From positions 18,425,624-18,489,623 of the forward strand of contig JAKZAP010000004.1 of the NCBI GenBank assembly GCA_023053575.1: a DNA stretch of 64,000 nt, given 5' to 3'. This document shows, piece after piece, positions 61,901-64,000 of the stretch (positions within the stretch are counted from its first letter, which is position 1; the number at the start of each line of letters is the position of its first letter). The notes under the pieces are model-generated. The model had not been told where the DNA came from, searched no databases, and saw only the letters and a program-made list of their open reading frames with translations. The stretch comes from Branchinecta lynchi. Its lineage: Eukaryota > Arthropoda > Branchiopoda > Anostraca > Branchinectidae. Made by a program: the position numbers and the translations under genes.

Positions 61901-63023
61901 GTCCGGAACGAGGGGAAAGTTTAAGTGTTTTCTTTGCTCTCCTTCTCTTAAAGTTGCCGACAAAGAAGTGATCGGCGTCACGGTTGATGGACTTTAGTAG
62001 TTGTGATACTTAAGTAGTCGATGTTTTAGCGTTTTTCAGTTCTCGGACTTGTTGACAACTTCGTTCTGGTCTGCCGCTTGACATGGAGACTGACATTGTT
62101 GTGACTGACGAATTCACTGGGTCTCAGATAAATAGAAAACGTTGCGAGATTGTTTTTTGTAGGTGTGAACAGTGGTCAGCACGTTCAAGAAAGTGTCCTG
62201 AAAGTTTCCGGTCTGCTTAGCGACGGATGGATAATTATGTAACTAAGACCATTGAAATCGACTCGCAGCTCTGAGTTAAAATTTGCTTCCGAGAACCTCA
62301 GAATAGATGGGATATGAATCCTTTATTGATCTCCTGCCGAAAATCTCCTCTAACTTCTACCCCTGAAACTGCTGTCAGTCGAATTTTCTGGCGTCCCAAA
62401 CTGATACTTGTAAAATTCTACAAAATTTTTGACTTTGTAGAATTCGGCTGGCTGGCTGAGTGCCCGTTTTAAGAATGATCACTCTCGAACGAGTTGTGGT
62501 TTTTTTCAAACTTCGTAGGAATCCCTTACTGGGGAAACCCCAGACGCGAAAGCAGGGATGCCTCTGTGCGCTTTTGCTCGAATATTCTTTAGTATTTGTC
62601 CATGCCTTTAATTTTTGCGGTTTGTCGGTCAATCTAGTCTTTTGACATCAGACAATCGGGTAACTTCTCAGAGGATACCAACTGACCGTGACAAACAAAC
62701 GCCATGTGAGCCAATCTCAAGAAGCAATTACGTCGTCGTGGATTCTCTGAGAATTCTCTACGTCGTCTCTGAGACAGCAGTGTCAGACAATTGAGACAAT
62801 CACTTATGAATGATTTGAAAATAGATTCATCACCTGGTGTTTTCGATAATCTACGTATGTATTCTTTCAGGAAGAAGAGTGACCCTCTATCGTGGAGGAT
62901 AGTTGAGAGTCCAGGTCCTAGCCCCAGAAAATCAGTTTCACCCCCGGTTTCTCCCACGTCTTTGGATCCAATCGAAGCAAAATTAGTCGTGCACTTGTTC
63001 GGGAAAGACAGTATAGGATGCAG
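13941..63023 (+). CDS. Gene B: harmonin-like (USH1C) PDZ scaffold, 3' end outside window
   Basis: Rebuilt as join of 13941-13994, 20566-20633, 37074-37157, 54520-54718, 55563-55696, 60917-61129 and 62871-63023, continuing beyond the window; ~301 residues so far. Residues ~10-75 form a helical harmonin-homology domain (key segment VINSPARFELFDDVR). Residues ~92-175 form PDZ1 with binding loop FGFAV (104-108) and the ending GMIPVKE, which matches the 'GLIPVK' ending of vertebrate harmonin as I remember it. A Ser-rich linker and 'DPLSWRIVE' precede the start of PDZ2 (AKLVVHLFGKDSIGC). Harmonin is known as a scaffold linking cadherin-23, SANS and myosin VIIa in stereocilia and microvilli. Whirlin is the main alternative, but the linker and the LFD..R motif favour harmonin. 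Introns of 6.6, 16.4 and 17.4 kb are crowded with transposons. Confidence 0.85.
13995..14770. other. Start of gene B intron 1
   Basis: Mostly featureless. At 14471-14537 an ATG opens a Ser-rich run (RSGDEGSRRASSQSSASTSS) ending at a good donor, GTCAGT, but its phase does not fit exon 2. It may be an alternative first exon or chance. Confidence 0.3.
15673..16068. mobile_element. CAGAGGCG-type hAT MITE nested in the 2.64-kb element
   Basis: Begins CAGAGGCGTTACTATCC and ends CGTGACGCCCCTG. The flanks TATGCTAT and TTTGCTAG agree at six of eight positions. Inside are repeats of 'AAAAATCGACTGTTT' and the phrase 'TTTACCGACTGGCTGG', shared with the elements at 24141 and 63046. A fragment of another element ('AGCCCAAGCTGAC') is inserted near 15718. 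Confidence 0.7.
16094..16286. mobile_element. Fold-back element, well preserved
   Basis: A left arm starting AAACATTTATTCAAACGATG (to ~16158) pairs with a right arm ending CATCGTTTGAATAAATGTTT. The arms are ~65 bases with few mismatches around a ~60-base loop. Just outside, 'GTCAGCTTGGGCTC' matches the family terminus seen at 15725 (inverted) and 49215. Confidence 0.75.
18236..18420 (+). repeat. Three ~60-bp tandem units
   Basis: 'AACG(G/A)CCTCGTACATTTGAAA' occurs at about 18239, 18299 and 18369, each followed by a CGTTTTC/CTCTCG segment. Small array inside the second interruption of copy 2. Confidence 0.7.
19187..19557. other. Gene B intron 1, no feature
   Basis: No coding signal or repeat match was recognised. 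Confidence 0.4.
19558..19994. mobile_element. MITE with GTATTCTCGCC ends, copy 1
   Basis: The left end 'TCTCGCCATTCCCCGAGGAC' is the inverse of the right end 'GTCCTCGGGGAACGGCGAGA'. The interior shares 'GCAGTTGACGAAAT', 'AAAAATTGATT' and 'AAAGGGAGTC' with the copy at 24669-25030. A T-rich run at 19745-19790 has expanded here. Confidence 0.7.
20566..20633 (+). CDS. Gene B exon 2
   Basis: Bounded by GCTATTTCAG and GTAAGT. It encodes AAALIDSSEDRELLNRTIQE then YLR, the first helices of the harmonin-homology domain, in phase 0 at the start and phase 2 at the end. Confidence 0.8.
20673..21036. mobile_element. piggyBac-like MITE, copy 1 (364 bp)
   Basis: Left junction TTAA|AGGACC, right junction GTGTCCT|TTAT (a mutated TTAA). 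It shares nearly its whole length with the copy at 50378-50741. No transposase is encoded, so it is non-autonomous. Confidence 0.7.
21036..21396 (+). repeat. Direct duplication, unit 1
   Basis: Starts TTTATTGGAACTCGTATCCG and ends AATCTAAAGTGATAG. Almost identical to 21416-21810. It begins exactly where the piggyBac-like MITE ends. Confidence 0.85.
21416..21810 (+). repeat. Direct duplication, unit 2
   Basis: Same sequence as unit 1 with very few substitutions, but it contains an extra ~35 bases after 'ACCGGTTATGCA' ('CGTGCCATTAGGCAGGC'). The high identity implies a recent tandem duplication. Confidence 0.85.
22355..22948 (+). mobile_element. GGGATCCC-family element, copy 3
   Basis: Starts TTTTTGGAATCCCAAAACG, lacks much of the 5' part (it jumps from 'GTCCGTCTGTCCG' to 'AAAACCGGAAAG'), and ends with the standard 'CCATCGAAACCTTTGGTC' then TTGTT. 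Confidence 0.75.
23070..23504 (+). pseudogene. Non-LTR retrotransposon fragment (pre-RT region)
   Basis: The frame reads FFSKVKSLTGKSSQPVEF and then PPEQTANDLNAHFAAVVQSY, matching the segment at 44290-44420 of the long copy. It ends after ITHIPKKGAPTL, just before the reverse transcriptase core. Truncated at both ends. Confidence 0.8.
23505..24132. other. Gene B intron 2, no feature
   Basis: AT-rich, no coding signal and no repeat match recognised. Confidence 0.4.
24141..24385. mobile_element. CAGAGGCA-type hAT MITE, 245 bp
   Basis: Starts CAGAGGCATTACCAGCC and ends CGTGGTGCCCCTG. The flanks GTCTCGAT and TTCTCGAT match at seven of eight bases. The interior has 'ACCGACTGTTTT' and 'AAAAATCGACTGTTTTGA' and a long C run. 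Confidence 0.75.
24669..25030. mobile_element. MITE with GTGTTCTCG ends, copy 2
   Basis: The left end 'GTGTTCTCGCCGTTCCCCGA' pairs with the right end 'CTCAGGGAACGTCGAGAACA'. Flanks CCTAAAA and CCTTAAG may be an imperfect target duplication. Second copy of the family at 19558. Confidence 0.7.
25478..25544 (+). CDS. Exon-like segment 1 of an unidentified nested gene
   Basis: ATG opens MDLYGSLYKFVEKDKDVLEF then CQ and meets a strong donor, AGAGTAAGT, in phase 1. It sits inside gene B intron 2 on the same strand. It could be the first exon of a nested gene or part of a domesticated or dead transposon. No family recognised. Confidence 0.35.
26112..26335 (+). CDS. Exon-like segment 2 of an unidentified nested gene
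   Basis: An open frame encoding a Pro-rich run (PEPLPIPQPPIPSQFPIF) then VVDDTDIGENVCYYF and VEREEAKLFL, ending at the donor GTAAGT in phase 2. The upstream limit is uncertain: the other forward frame also reads through, and no clean acceptor was found. Confidence 0.4.
26663..26795 (+). CDS. Exon-like segment 3 of an unidentified nested gene
   Basis: After TTAATCTTCAG, the phase fits segment 2 and encodes IKLQYLHTVSKKASEEIIAG then IQKLQPLCQAHYLNYLKSHF. The pattern recalls helical N-terminal regions in proteins of KDZ-type transposons (a weak impression). A retrotransposon in the opposite direction begins immediately after. Confidence 0.4.
26796..27945 (-). pseudogene. CR1-like non-LTR retrotransposon, 5'-truncated
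   Basis: The minus strand encodes the reverse transcriptase palm (VLSGVPQGTKLGPTLFSIYI, catalytic FADD in IFADDSKLFGPV), thumb (ERDLGVTIDNQFKF) and connection (LYTALVRPHLEYG). A frameshift near 27070-27200 moves the C-terminus (EKTINSATLDGFKKGVDEDW) into another frame. The 3' UTR has a duplicated ~55-base piece with 'CATCGGCTCAC' (on +). It lies between the exon-like segment 3 and further exon-like sequence. Confidence 0.8.
27946..28858 (+). other. Coding-like remnant after the retrotransposon
   Basis: On the + strand SDPEAYVYVPFERLDSKNER (27950-28010) and ADSRFSTRQPESYF (near 28483-28530) read like protein, but no full exon can be built. They may continue the nested gene broken by the insertion. 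A 17-base unit (GTGCTGCGTTAAGTTGT) repeats at 28252-28287. Confidence 0.25.
28859..30395 (+). mobile_element. Satellite-bearing element family, non-tandem copy
   Basis: Starts 'TGTCACTTGCAGCTTTGC' and the hairpin-like 'CTCAAGTGCCATATA', followed by the TCTGTCGG-type run. Units resembling the 282-base satellite occur at about 29030-29290 and 29410-29700, then an AT-rich part, and it ends 'CAAGTGCCATATGAGCTTGT' then AGCTCTTGT. A long G run (29329-29346) lies inside. Confidence 0.6.
30520..30890. repeat. Tandem and inverted GCCGGC repeat
   Basis: A ~70-base unit with 'CTGCCGGCCCTTTGAACCAG' and 'GATGAAACGTTA(T/C)GTAGC' occurs twice in tandem (30585-30710), and its inverse 'GGGCCGGCAGCGTTGCAT' follows at ~30855. 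Probably a small fold-back element. Confidence 0.6.
30891..31640. other. Gene B intron 2, no feature
   Basis: An open frame at 30995-31207 has neither splice context nor recognisable motif. The rest is AT-rich. Confidence 0.35.
31641..32935 (+). pseudogene. Non-LTR retrotransposon wreck, YVDD family
   Basis: A diverged relative of the long copy at 43298. It retains LIAIDFKKAFDLVD, CGVPQGTVIGPLCFLLMINE, VEYACPVWHFALTQGE and the C-terminal VAAKVPKLTPIYCNTRRYSR. Frameshifts occur near 31850-31960, 32295 and 32510, and the catalytic YVDD has become YVDN (32055-32066). Ends in an A-rich tail with ATCAAATAAA. Confidence 0.85.
32936..33604. other. Gene B intron 2, minor repeat
   Basis: 33020-33178 contains 'GTTAACAATC' repeats and ends 'TTCTGGAACGCAACC', the inverse of 'GGTTGCGTTCCAGAA' at 22031; probably ends of one MITE family. 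Nothing else seen. Confidence 0.4.
33605..34800 (-). pseudogene. Second non-LTR retrotransposon family, decayed
   Basis: Read on the minus strand: LTLNVGKAAVMVFRKGGRLK near 34690-34755, then EVREEWVYMGCKL, then after many breaks the Cys-rich C-terminal CPMCGDMNECVRHLMCDYRE (33850-33920). The 3' end is a short (ATATC)n tail at 33605-33625. Several stops and frameshifts. Confidence 0.7.
34801..35576. other. Gene B intron 2, no feature
   Basis: No supported coding or repeat signal. Confidence 0.35.
35577..36450 (-). mobile_element. GGGATCCC-family element, copy 4 (reverse)
   Basis: Reads AACAAGACCAAA at the left (the inverse of the family 3' end) and 'CACTCACGTTTTGGTATCCC' at the right (the inverse of the 5' end). 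The interior shows inverted subrepeats such as 'GCCGGATTCCGGGTGAAC'. More diverged than other copies. Confidence 0.7.
36451..37073. other. End of gene B intron 2
   Basis: Contains a short motif seen twice ('GCAGGAGGAACAAGTACTAA' and a similar 'GCACCAGGAGCAACTCC' near 36486). No gene. Confidence 0.3.
37074..37157 (+). CDS. Gene B exon 3
   Basis: Bounded by CTTTTCAG and GTATGT. It encodes SYNVRLLVQGLTEVINSPAR then FELFDDVR, the diagnostic second half of the harmonin-homology domain. Phases 2 and 2. Confidence 0.9.
37158..39230. other. Gene B intron 3, no clear feature
   Basis: Contains 'TGACACTTTTTGTGTCATTA' near 37850 and again 'GTGACACTTTTTGTAACAC' near 38590. The phrase 'GGCTGCGGCGCCCCTGTG' at 38545 resembles a hAT-like terminus. 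No gene. Confidence 0.3.
39231..40480. repeat. Diverged satellite-element relatives
   Basis: A terminus-like 'GCAAGTGCAATGTGAGCTCA' then TAGCTCGT lies at 39235, and drifted satellite phrases ('GGGAGTTGAAGGGG', 'GAAACTTGAAAGTTGG') at 39990-40400. Long G runs at 39820 and 40391. Boundaries unsure. Confidence 0.4.
40482..42842. mobile_element. Inverted-repeat-bounded CGATCG-rich block
   Basis: The left end 'CCCGTATGGAAATAATTCAA' then GTCGTAAAC is inverted at the right (GTTTACGACTTAATTG then TTTCCATACGGG). Between them, hundreds of short motifs of the type 'GAAAACGATCG', 'GTTTCCAATCGTTTACGATT' and 'AACAACTG' repeat on both strands, interleaved with a ~300-base larger period (41340-42780, marked by 'TCAGGTCTGTATT(T/G)CA'). 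Possible target duplication ATAAATAG / ATAAATAA. Open frames through it are repeat artefacts. Confidence 0.7.
42843..43297. other. Gene B intron 3, no feature
   Basis: No coding or repeat signal recognised before the retrotransposon. Confidence 0.35.
43298..46110 (+). mobile_element. Non-LTR retrotransposon, nearly intact ORF2
   Basis: One frame runs from 43298 to the stop at 45928 with only two nonsense codons, TAG at 43586-43588 and TGA at 43787-43789. The first part is an AP-type endonuclease, truncated at its N-terminus (GGGVMMLAHE, later LDVILSDL). The second is a reverse transcriptase with LIAIDFKKAFDLVDHNTLL, YCGVPQGTVLGPLCFLIMIN and catalytic YVDD (45176-45187), then thumb and C-terminal region VEYACPVWHYGITKDE. 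The 3' tail ends (AAATCT)n. Such proteins nick target DNA and reverse-transcribe their own RNA. Jockey-like superfamily; the exact clade is not determined. It lies in gene B intron 3. Confidence 0.9.
43796..45928 (+). CDS. Reverse transcriptase part of the retrotransposon
   Basis: 710 codons downstream of the second nonsense codon. Palm motifs A (around residues 370-385), B (CGVPQG, ~427-432) and C (YVDD, 461-464) are all intact, and the thumb with LNLLGVVVSSDLSW-type sequence follows. As the upstream nonsense codons cut it off from the endonuclease, it is probably not active in this copy. Confidence 0.85.
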   Translation: MILSDLKDYYQAPEALPALGGSYHFMMLWKPLDKIKVTYSMTEVVTRPITDKGLLAFGDWITREPWTEVLEAPTSDEKAEIFHEKIKTRFDDCFPEKKANFCSSDKPYVTKEIKNLIKKKLFLFRAGDRQQANKLRNKIKNKLKRAEEQYGREVDDLCELKPQKYYQKIKSMTGKSHKSIDFNVNEPPEQTANALNAHLIAIVQTYPPLRPTPESTPEDESEGSGLAVPELSKAEIASKLKKMKKTSITPFDIPVQLIKAFPEELAVPLQSIYNMISKTGQYPKKWKLGFVTPIPKKGCPNDFTGVRPITMTSIFSKIYESFVAIWLKKHLLSMIDKKQFGNLPKTSTTHYLVSLIDFILKNLDCPGKWLNLIAIDFKKAFDLVDHNTLLEKLRQKNIPDFILKIVRGFLTERQQVVKYKGLHSSTSAIYCGVPQGTVLGPLCFLIMINDIAIDADERWKYVDDLSLVEVLHRSFKSQAMTIVQDVATEAKNSNMVVNAEKTTVLTFSFLSDEPSFHPELDDGLLSEEINLLGVVVSSDLSWKKNTDSMIRKANASIVMLKTLTKFKVPEKKMLRLYCTFVRPLVEYACPVWHYGITKDESDRIENIQKRALRIVNRGPKIPYFGLLSLFGLDALSNRRQKLCQNFGLKLLEHPTLRSLLPPDFEVERPRPPRQVSTKVPKLMPIACNRERYCNSFIPKFVDFYNNGILS
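46854..47677 (+). mobile_element. GGGATCCC-family element, copy 5
   Basis: Starts TTTTTGGGATCCCAAAACG and ends 'CCCATCGAAACCTTTGGTC' then TTGTT. About four subrepeats with 'GACAAGTAGTTCGTCCGGAA' and 'TTTAGGGGTAAG'. One of the cleanest copies for seeing the full structure. Confidence 0.85.
47678..48598. other. Gene B intron 3, no feature
   Basis: A G run at 48054-48069. Open frames on both strands lack coding character. Confidence 0.35.
48599..49292 (+). mobile_element. GGGATCCC-family element, copy 6
   Basis: Starts TTTTTGGGATCCCAAAACG, shortened in the middle, and ends 'GGATCCCATCGAAACC' then TTTGGTCTTGTT. A ~50-base fragment with 'TGAGCCCAAGCTGACTTTG' (fold-back terminus) is inserted near 49205-49250. 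Confidence 0.8.
49665..49835. mobile_element. hAT-like MITE, 171 bp
   Basis: The ends CAAGGCCGTATCCAGG and CCTGGATACGGGCCTA are inverted. The 8-base duplication TCTCTAGT lies on both sides (49657-49664, 49836-49843). G and C runs sit just inside the ends. An inverted, truncated relative is at 52628-52785. Confidence 0.85.
50378..50741. mobile_element. piggyBac-like MITE, copy 2 (364 bp)
   Basis: Junctions TTAA|AGGACCTG and GGGGTCCT|TTAA. The short inverted ends AGGACC/GGTCCT and the exact TTAA duplication are the hallmarks of the piggyBac superfamily. Same length as the copy at 20673. Confidence 0.8.
50993..51197. mobile_element. hAT-like MITE with AAGTAACCC array, 205 bp
   Basis: The ends CCAGGGTTGGTCACC and GGTGACCAACCCTGG are perfect inverted repeats. 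Flanks GACTGTGC and GACTATGC differ at one of eight bases. The interior is about a dozen 9-10-base units of the type AAGTAACCC / AATGTAACC. Confidence 0.8.
51821..52077 (+). mobile_element. GGGATCCC-family element, copy 7 (3' end only)
   Basis: Begins within the family at 'CCGGCAAATTGGCAGAAG' and runs to 'GGGATCCCATCGACAGC' then TTTGGTCTTGTT. 5'-truncated. Confidence 0.75.
52628..52785. mobile_element. Truncated inverted relative of the 171-bp MITE
   Basis: 'CAGTCCCGTATCCACGAATT' and 'GATCAGAGGGAAAAGCCTAT' are the inverse of sequence at 49740-49830. It lacks the other end. Confidence 0.65.
52980..53195 (+). repeat. Imperfect tandem duplication
   Basis: 'CAACTGAAACAACATCCTAC' followed by 'CTAGTTATTCAG' occurs at 52999-53052 and 53148-53194. 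Part of the 2.06-kb element. Confidence 0.6.
54520..54718 (+). CDS. Gene B exon 4 (end of HHD and first half of PDZ1)
   Basis: Bounded by TTCTTCTAG and GTGAGA. It encodes PIVVSSQQMEYNLRAP, then PRVLRLTRREG and the PDZ carboxylate-binding loop in VPFGFAVRGGREHETGIYVS, ending in phase 0 at QGLK. Strong PDZ signature. Confidence 0.95.
54719..55562. other. Gene B intron 4
   Basis: No repeat or gene recognised. It ends in TTTCTTTTGCAG. Confidence 0.5.
55563..55696 (+). CDS. Gene B exon 5 (second half of PDZ1)
   Basis: Starts VGDQLILLNGLSLEKAIHRE, the classic GD-(Q/E)-I-L..NG strand of PDZ domains, and ends KTSGMIPVKE before GTAAGC. Phase 0 to phase 2. Confidence 0.95.
55803..55957. mobile_element. 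Hairpin MITE, copy 2
   Basis: The left arm 'GGACACACGGTCAGGGTCGG' and the right arm 'ATCCTGACCGTGTGTTC' are inverted; inner arms 'CCTGCCCGGATTTTCATCA' and 'TGAAAATCCGGCCGGG' also pair. Related to 9862-10021. Confidence 0.7.
56228..56830 (+). repeat. Tandem duplication, ~300-bp units
   Basis: 'GCAGAAGAAAGCCAAAGATA' followed by 'AGAAATAAAGCCGGAGCT' occurs at ~56341-56402 and ~56626-56692, with shared flanks (GATTGTT.AAAGCCAA, GTGATATTTATAGTTTTT). About 85 percent alike by eye. Confidence 0.75.
57048..57960 (+). mobile_element. GGGATCCC-family element, copy 8a
   Basis: Starts 'TTGGGATCCCAAAAACG' and proceeds through the subrepeats to the TCAGAT region without the usual 3' end, after which another copy begins. 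Confidence 0.75.
57983..58926 (+). mobile_element. GGGATCCC-family element, copy 8b
   Basis: A second start, TTTTTTTTGGGATCCCAAAA, only ~25 bases after copy 8a, and a complete 3' end 'GGGATCCCATCGACACC' then TTTGGTCTTGTT. A solo 3' end lies at ~58998-59057. Confidence 0.75.
58998..59057 (+). mobile_element. GGGATCCC-family solo 3' end
   Basis: 'TTAATTGTCTGGATCAAATA' followed by 'GGGATCCCATCGAAACC' and TTTGGTCTTGTT, with no body in front. Confidence 0.65.
59349..60790. mobile_element. Possible hAT-like element with G/C-run ends
   Basis: Starts CAGGGGCGTCGC plus a G run and GTGCAG; near the right edge 'GCTCTGCAC' precedes a ~25-base C run and 'CCCCTAGGCGCT', roughly the inverse. The inside has 'CGCCTGCGGCGC' (60148) and related phrases also present in the 2.64-kb hAT element (17108, 17248), and many 'ATTCGGTA' units at 59640-60010. 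No target duplication was found, so the ends are uncertain. Confidence 0.4.
60917..61129 (+). CDS. Gene B exon 6 (inter-PDZ linker)
   Basis: Bounded by CGCTTATAG and GTCGAG (AAG|GT). It encodes a Ser/Ala/Glu-rich linker (SEKTRSLADSMEKS, PLERSSSMANLTEG, VEAARQI), phase 2 to phase 2. Its GC content is well above that of the flanking introns. Confidence 0.85.
61130..62870. other. Gene B intron 6
   Basis: At 61640-61727 a fragment ends 'CAAACCTTTGGTCTTGTT', a relic of the GGGATCCC family. Otherwise nothing recognised. Confidence 0.45.
62871..63023 (+). CDS. Gene B exon 7 (linker and start of PDZ2)
   Basis: Bounded by ATTCTTTCAG and GTAAGA. It encodes KKSDPLSWRIVESPGPSPRK, a Pro/Ser segment, and EAKLVVHLFGKDSIGC, the first strand and binding-loop start of the second PDZ domain. 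The next exon lies beyond the window, or possibly at 63841 (doubtful). Confidence 0.85.
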
Positions 63024-63045
63024 GTAAGAATGCTGTTCTTGTCGG

Positions 63046-63385
63046 CAGAGGCGTTACTAGCCAAAACGTTTGAGGGGGGGTCGAGGCATTTACCGACTGG
63101 CTGGTAATTTTTACCGAATCTTTCTGCAGAAATACCGACTGTTTTCAACAATAGAAATGACATTTTTGAAAAAACTCGACTGATTTTCCGAATAATACAC
63201 GGGTTTTCGGAAAAACCGACTATTTTGAAGAAAAATCCACCAATTTTCAGAAAAACCGACTGTTTTCATGAAAAAAATCAACTGTTTTGACGAAAATCGC
63301 TGCGCTTCGCGCCAACTCGGTATTTTTTACCGACTGGCCGACGGCTTTGGAGGGGGGCGTCCCCCCCCCAGTCGTGACGCCTCTG
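63046..63385. mobile_element. CAGAGGCG-type hAT MITE, 340 bp
   Basis: Starts CAGAGGCGTTACTAGCC and ends CGTGACGCCTCTG, with a perfect 8-base duplication CTTGTCGG (63038-63045 and 63386-63393). The interior has 'ACCGACTGGCTGG' and repeated 'GAAAAA(T)C(G/C)ACTGTTTT'. It sits 22 bases after the exon 7 donor. Confidence 0.9.
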
Positions 63386-63393
63386 CTTGTCGG

Positions 63394-64000
63394 TACAGGA
63401 GAACACTGCGAACACCTGCTTCTTGGTGTCGGGCTCACTCGACTTTGGGTGCAGATTCTGTTTGATAGCCCTTGATTTATTTTAAGACCGCTTTTTCATT
63501 TCAAGGCTCAGAGAGCTGAAAATTCCTCGTTTCGACAACAAAAAAGAAAGATGCAGAAAAAACTCCATTGCTCGTCTAAACTTTAAAAATTTTCTCCGAG
63601 TAAGGATTAAAGTTAACTGCAGTATTTGCTACCGGGATTAACCTTATCTCTACTGAGATAAGATTAATCCGAATTAGAGATAAGATTATCTGTTTAAGAC
63701 AAGATTAATCCCACTAGCGAATACTGCAAGAGTTTTTTTTACAGTGTATGTCTTATATTATGCAAGATAAACAAATAGCTTAATATAACTACATTCATGT
63801 AAATGTGATACAATTATGTGGCCTACAAATTATGTTTCAGTTCGTGGGGAGTATTTTCTACTGAACAAAATCGTGATGCAAATCTTCGTCCATTCTTCCC
63901 TCAGTTGCATACGCGGGAACAGTCAAGTGCGTAAAGGCTACGGGCGTATAAGCTGTGGACCGGAGCTGGTCAGCTCTCCTGATAGAACTGAGCCACTGAA
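63394..64000. other. Gene B intron 7 to window end
   Basis: Contains 'GAGATAAGATTAATCC' type repeats at 63595-63710 (both orientations, palindromic). A TTTCAG at 63840 precedes 32 open codons, but these do not continue the PDZ2 fold. Confidence 0.35.

Noticed and set aside
63841..63932. Possible next exon of gene B after TTTCAG, encoding SWGVFSTEQNRD and more
   Set aside because: The phase fits, but the residues do not continue the PDZ2 fold that should follow IGC, and the frame stops within the window. More likely intron.

Overview
The window reads as nuclear DNA of an animal with small exons, GT-AG introns and a very heavy load of transposable elements. An arthropod is the best guess. The main reason is that the first gene carries a histidine/lysine-rich region with a 'YHKEEY..FYDD' type motif that I associate, from memory and unverified, with secreted arthropod proteins. 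I cannot name the species or the class.

Two protein-coding genes on the + strand could be rebuilt by hand, with intron phases that agree at every junction. Gene A (1418-13797, nine exons) encodes a predicted secreted protein of about 937 residues: a signal peptide, a long Ser/Thr-rich stretch, a central Lys/His-rich region and an acidic C-terminal part, with a polyadenylation signal at 13824. Gene B starts only 143 bases after the gene A stop codon (ATG at 13941) and runs past the end of the window. Its seven exons give about 301 residues with a helical harmonin-homology domain, a complete PDZ domain and the start of a second PDZ domain, which is the layout of harmonin (USH1C), the scaffold of stereocilia and microvilli. 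Its introns reach about 16-17 kb and hold most of the window.

The rest is mostly mobile DNA, often nested. (1) A 'GGGATCCC' family, about 0.7-1 kb long with internal ~120-bp subrepeats, is present in at least eight copies (2.8, 14.8, 22.4, 35.6, 46.9, 48.6, 51.8, 57-59 kb). (2) A satellite-bearing element with seven ~282-bp units (3.5-5.7 kb) sits inside one of those copies, with diverged relatives at 9.7, 28.9 and 39.2 kb. (3) Several hAT-like elements have 8-bp target duplications (14919-17558, 24141-24385, 49665-49835, 50993-51197, 63046-63385). (4) A pair of 364-bp TTAA-flanked piggyBac-like MITEs lies at 20673 and 50378. (5) Fold-back elements lie at 0.7 and 16.1 kb. (6) A 2.3-kb inverted-repeat-bounded block of CGATCG-rich tandem motifs lies at 40.5-42.8 kb. 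(7) Non-LTR retrotransposons comprise one nearly intact copy (43298-46110, two nonsense codons), two related wrecks (23.1 and 31.6 kb), a minus-strand CR1-like copy (26.8-27.9 kb) and another minus-strand wreck (33.6-34.8 kb). A group of exon-like segments at 25.5-26.8 kb inside a gene B intron may be a nested gene or a captured transposon gene.

All homology statements rest on motif recognition by eye; no database search was possible.
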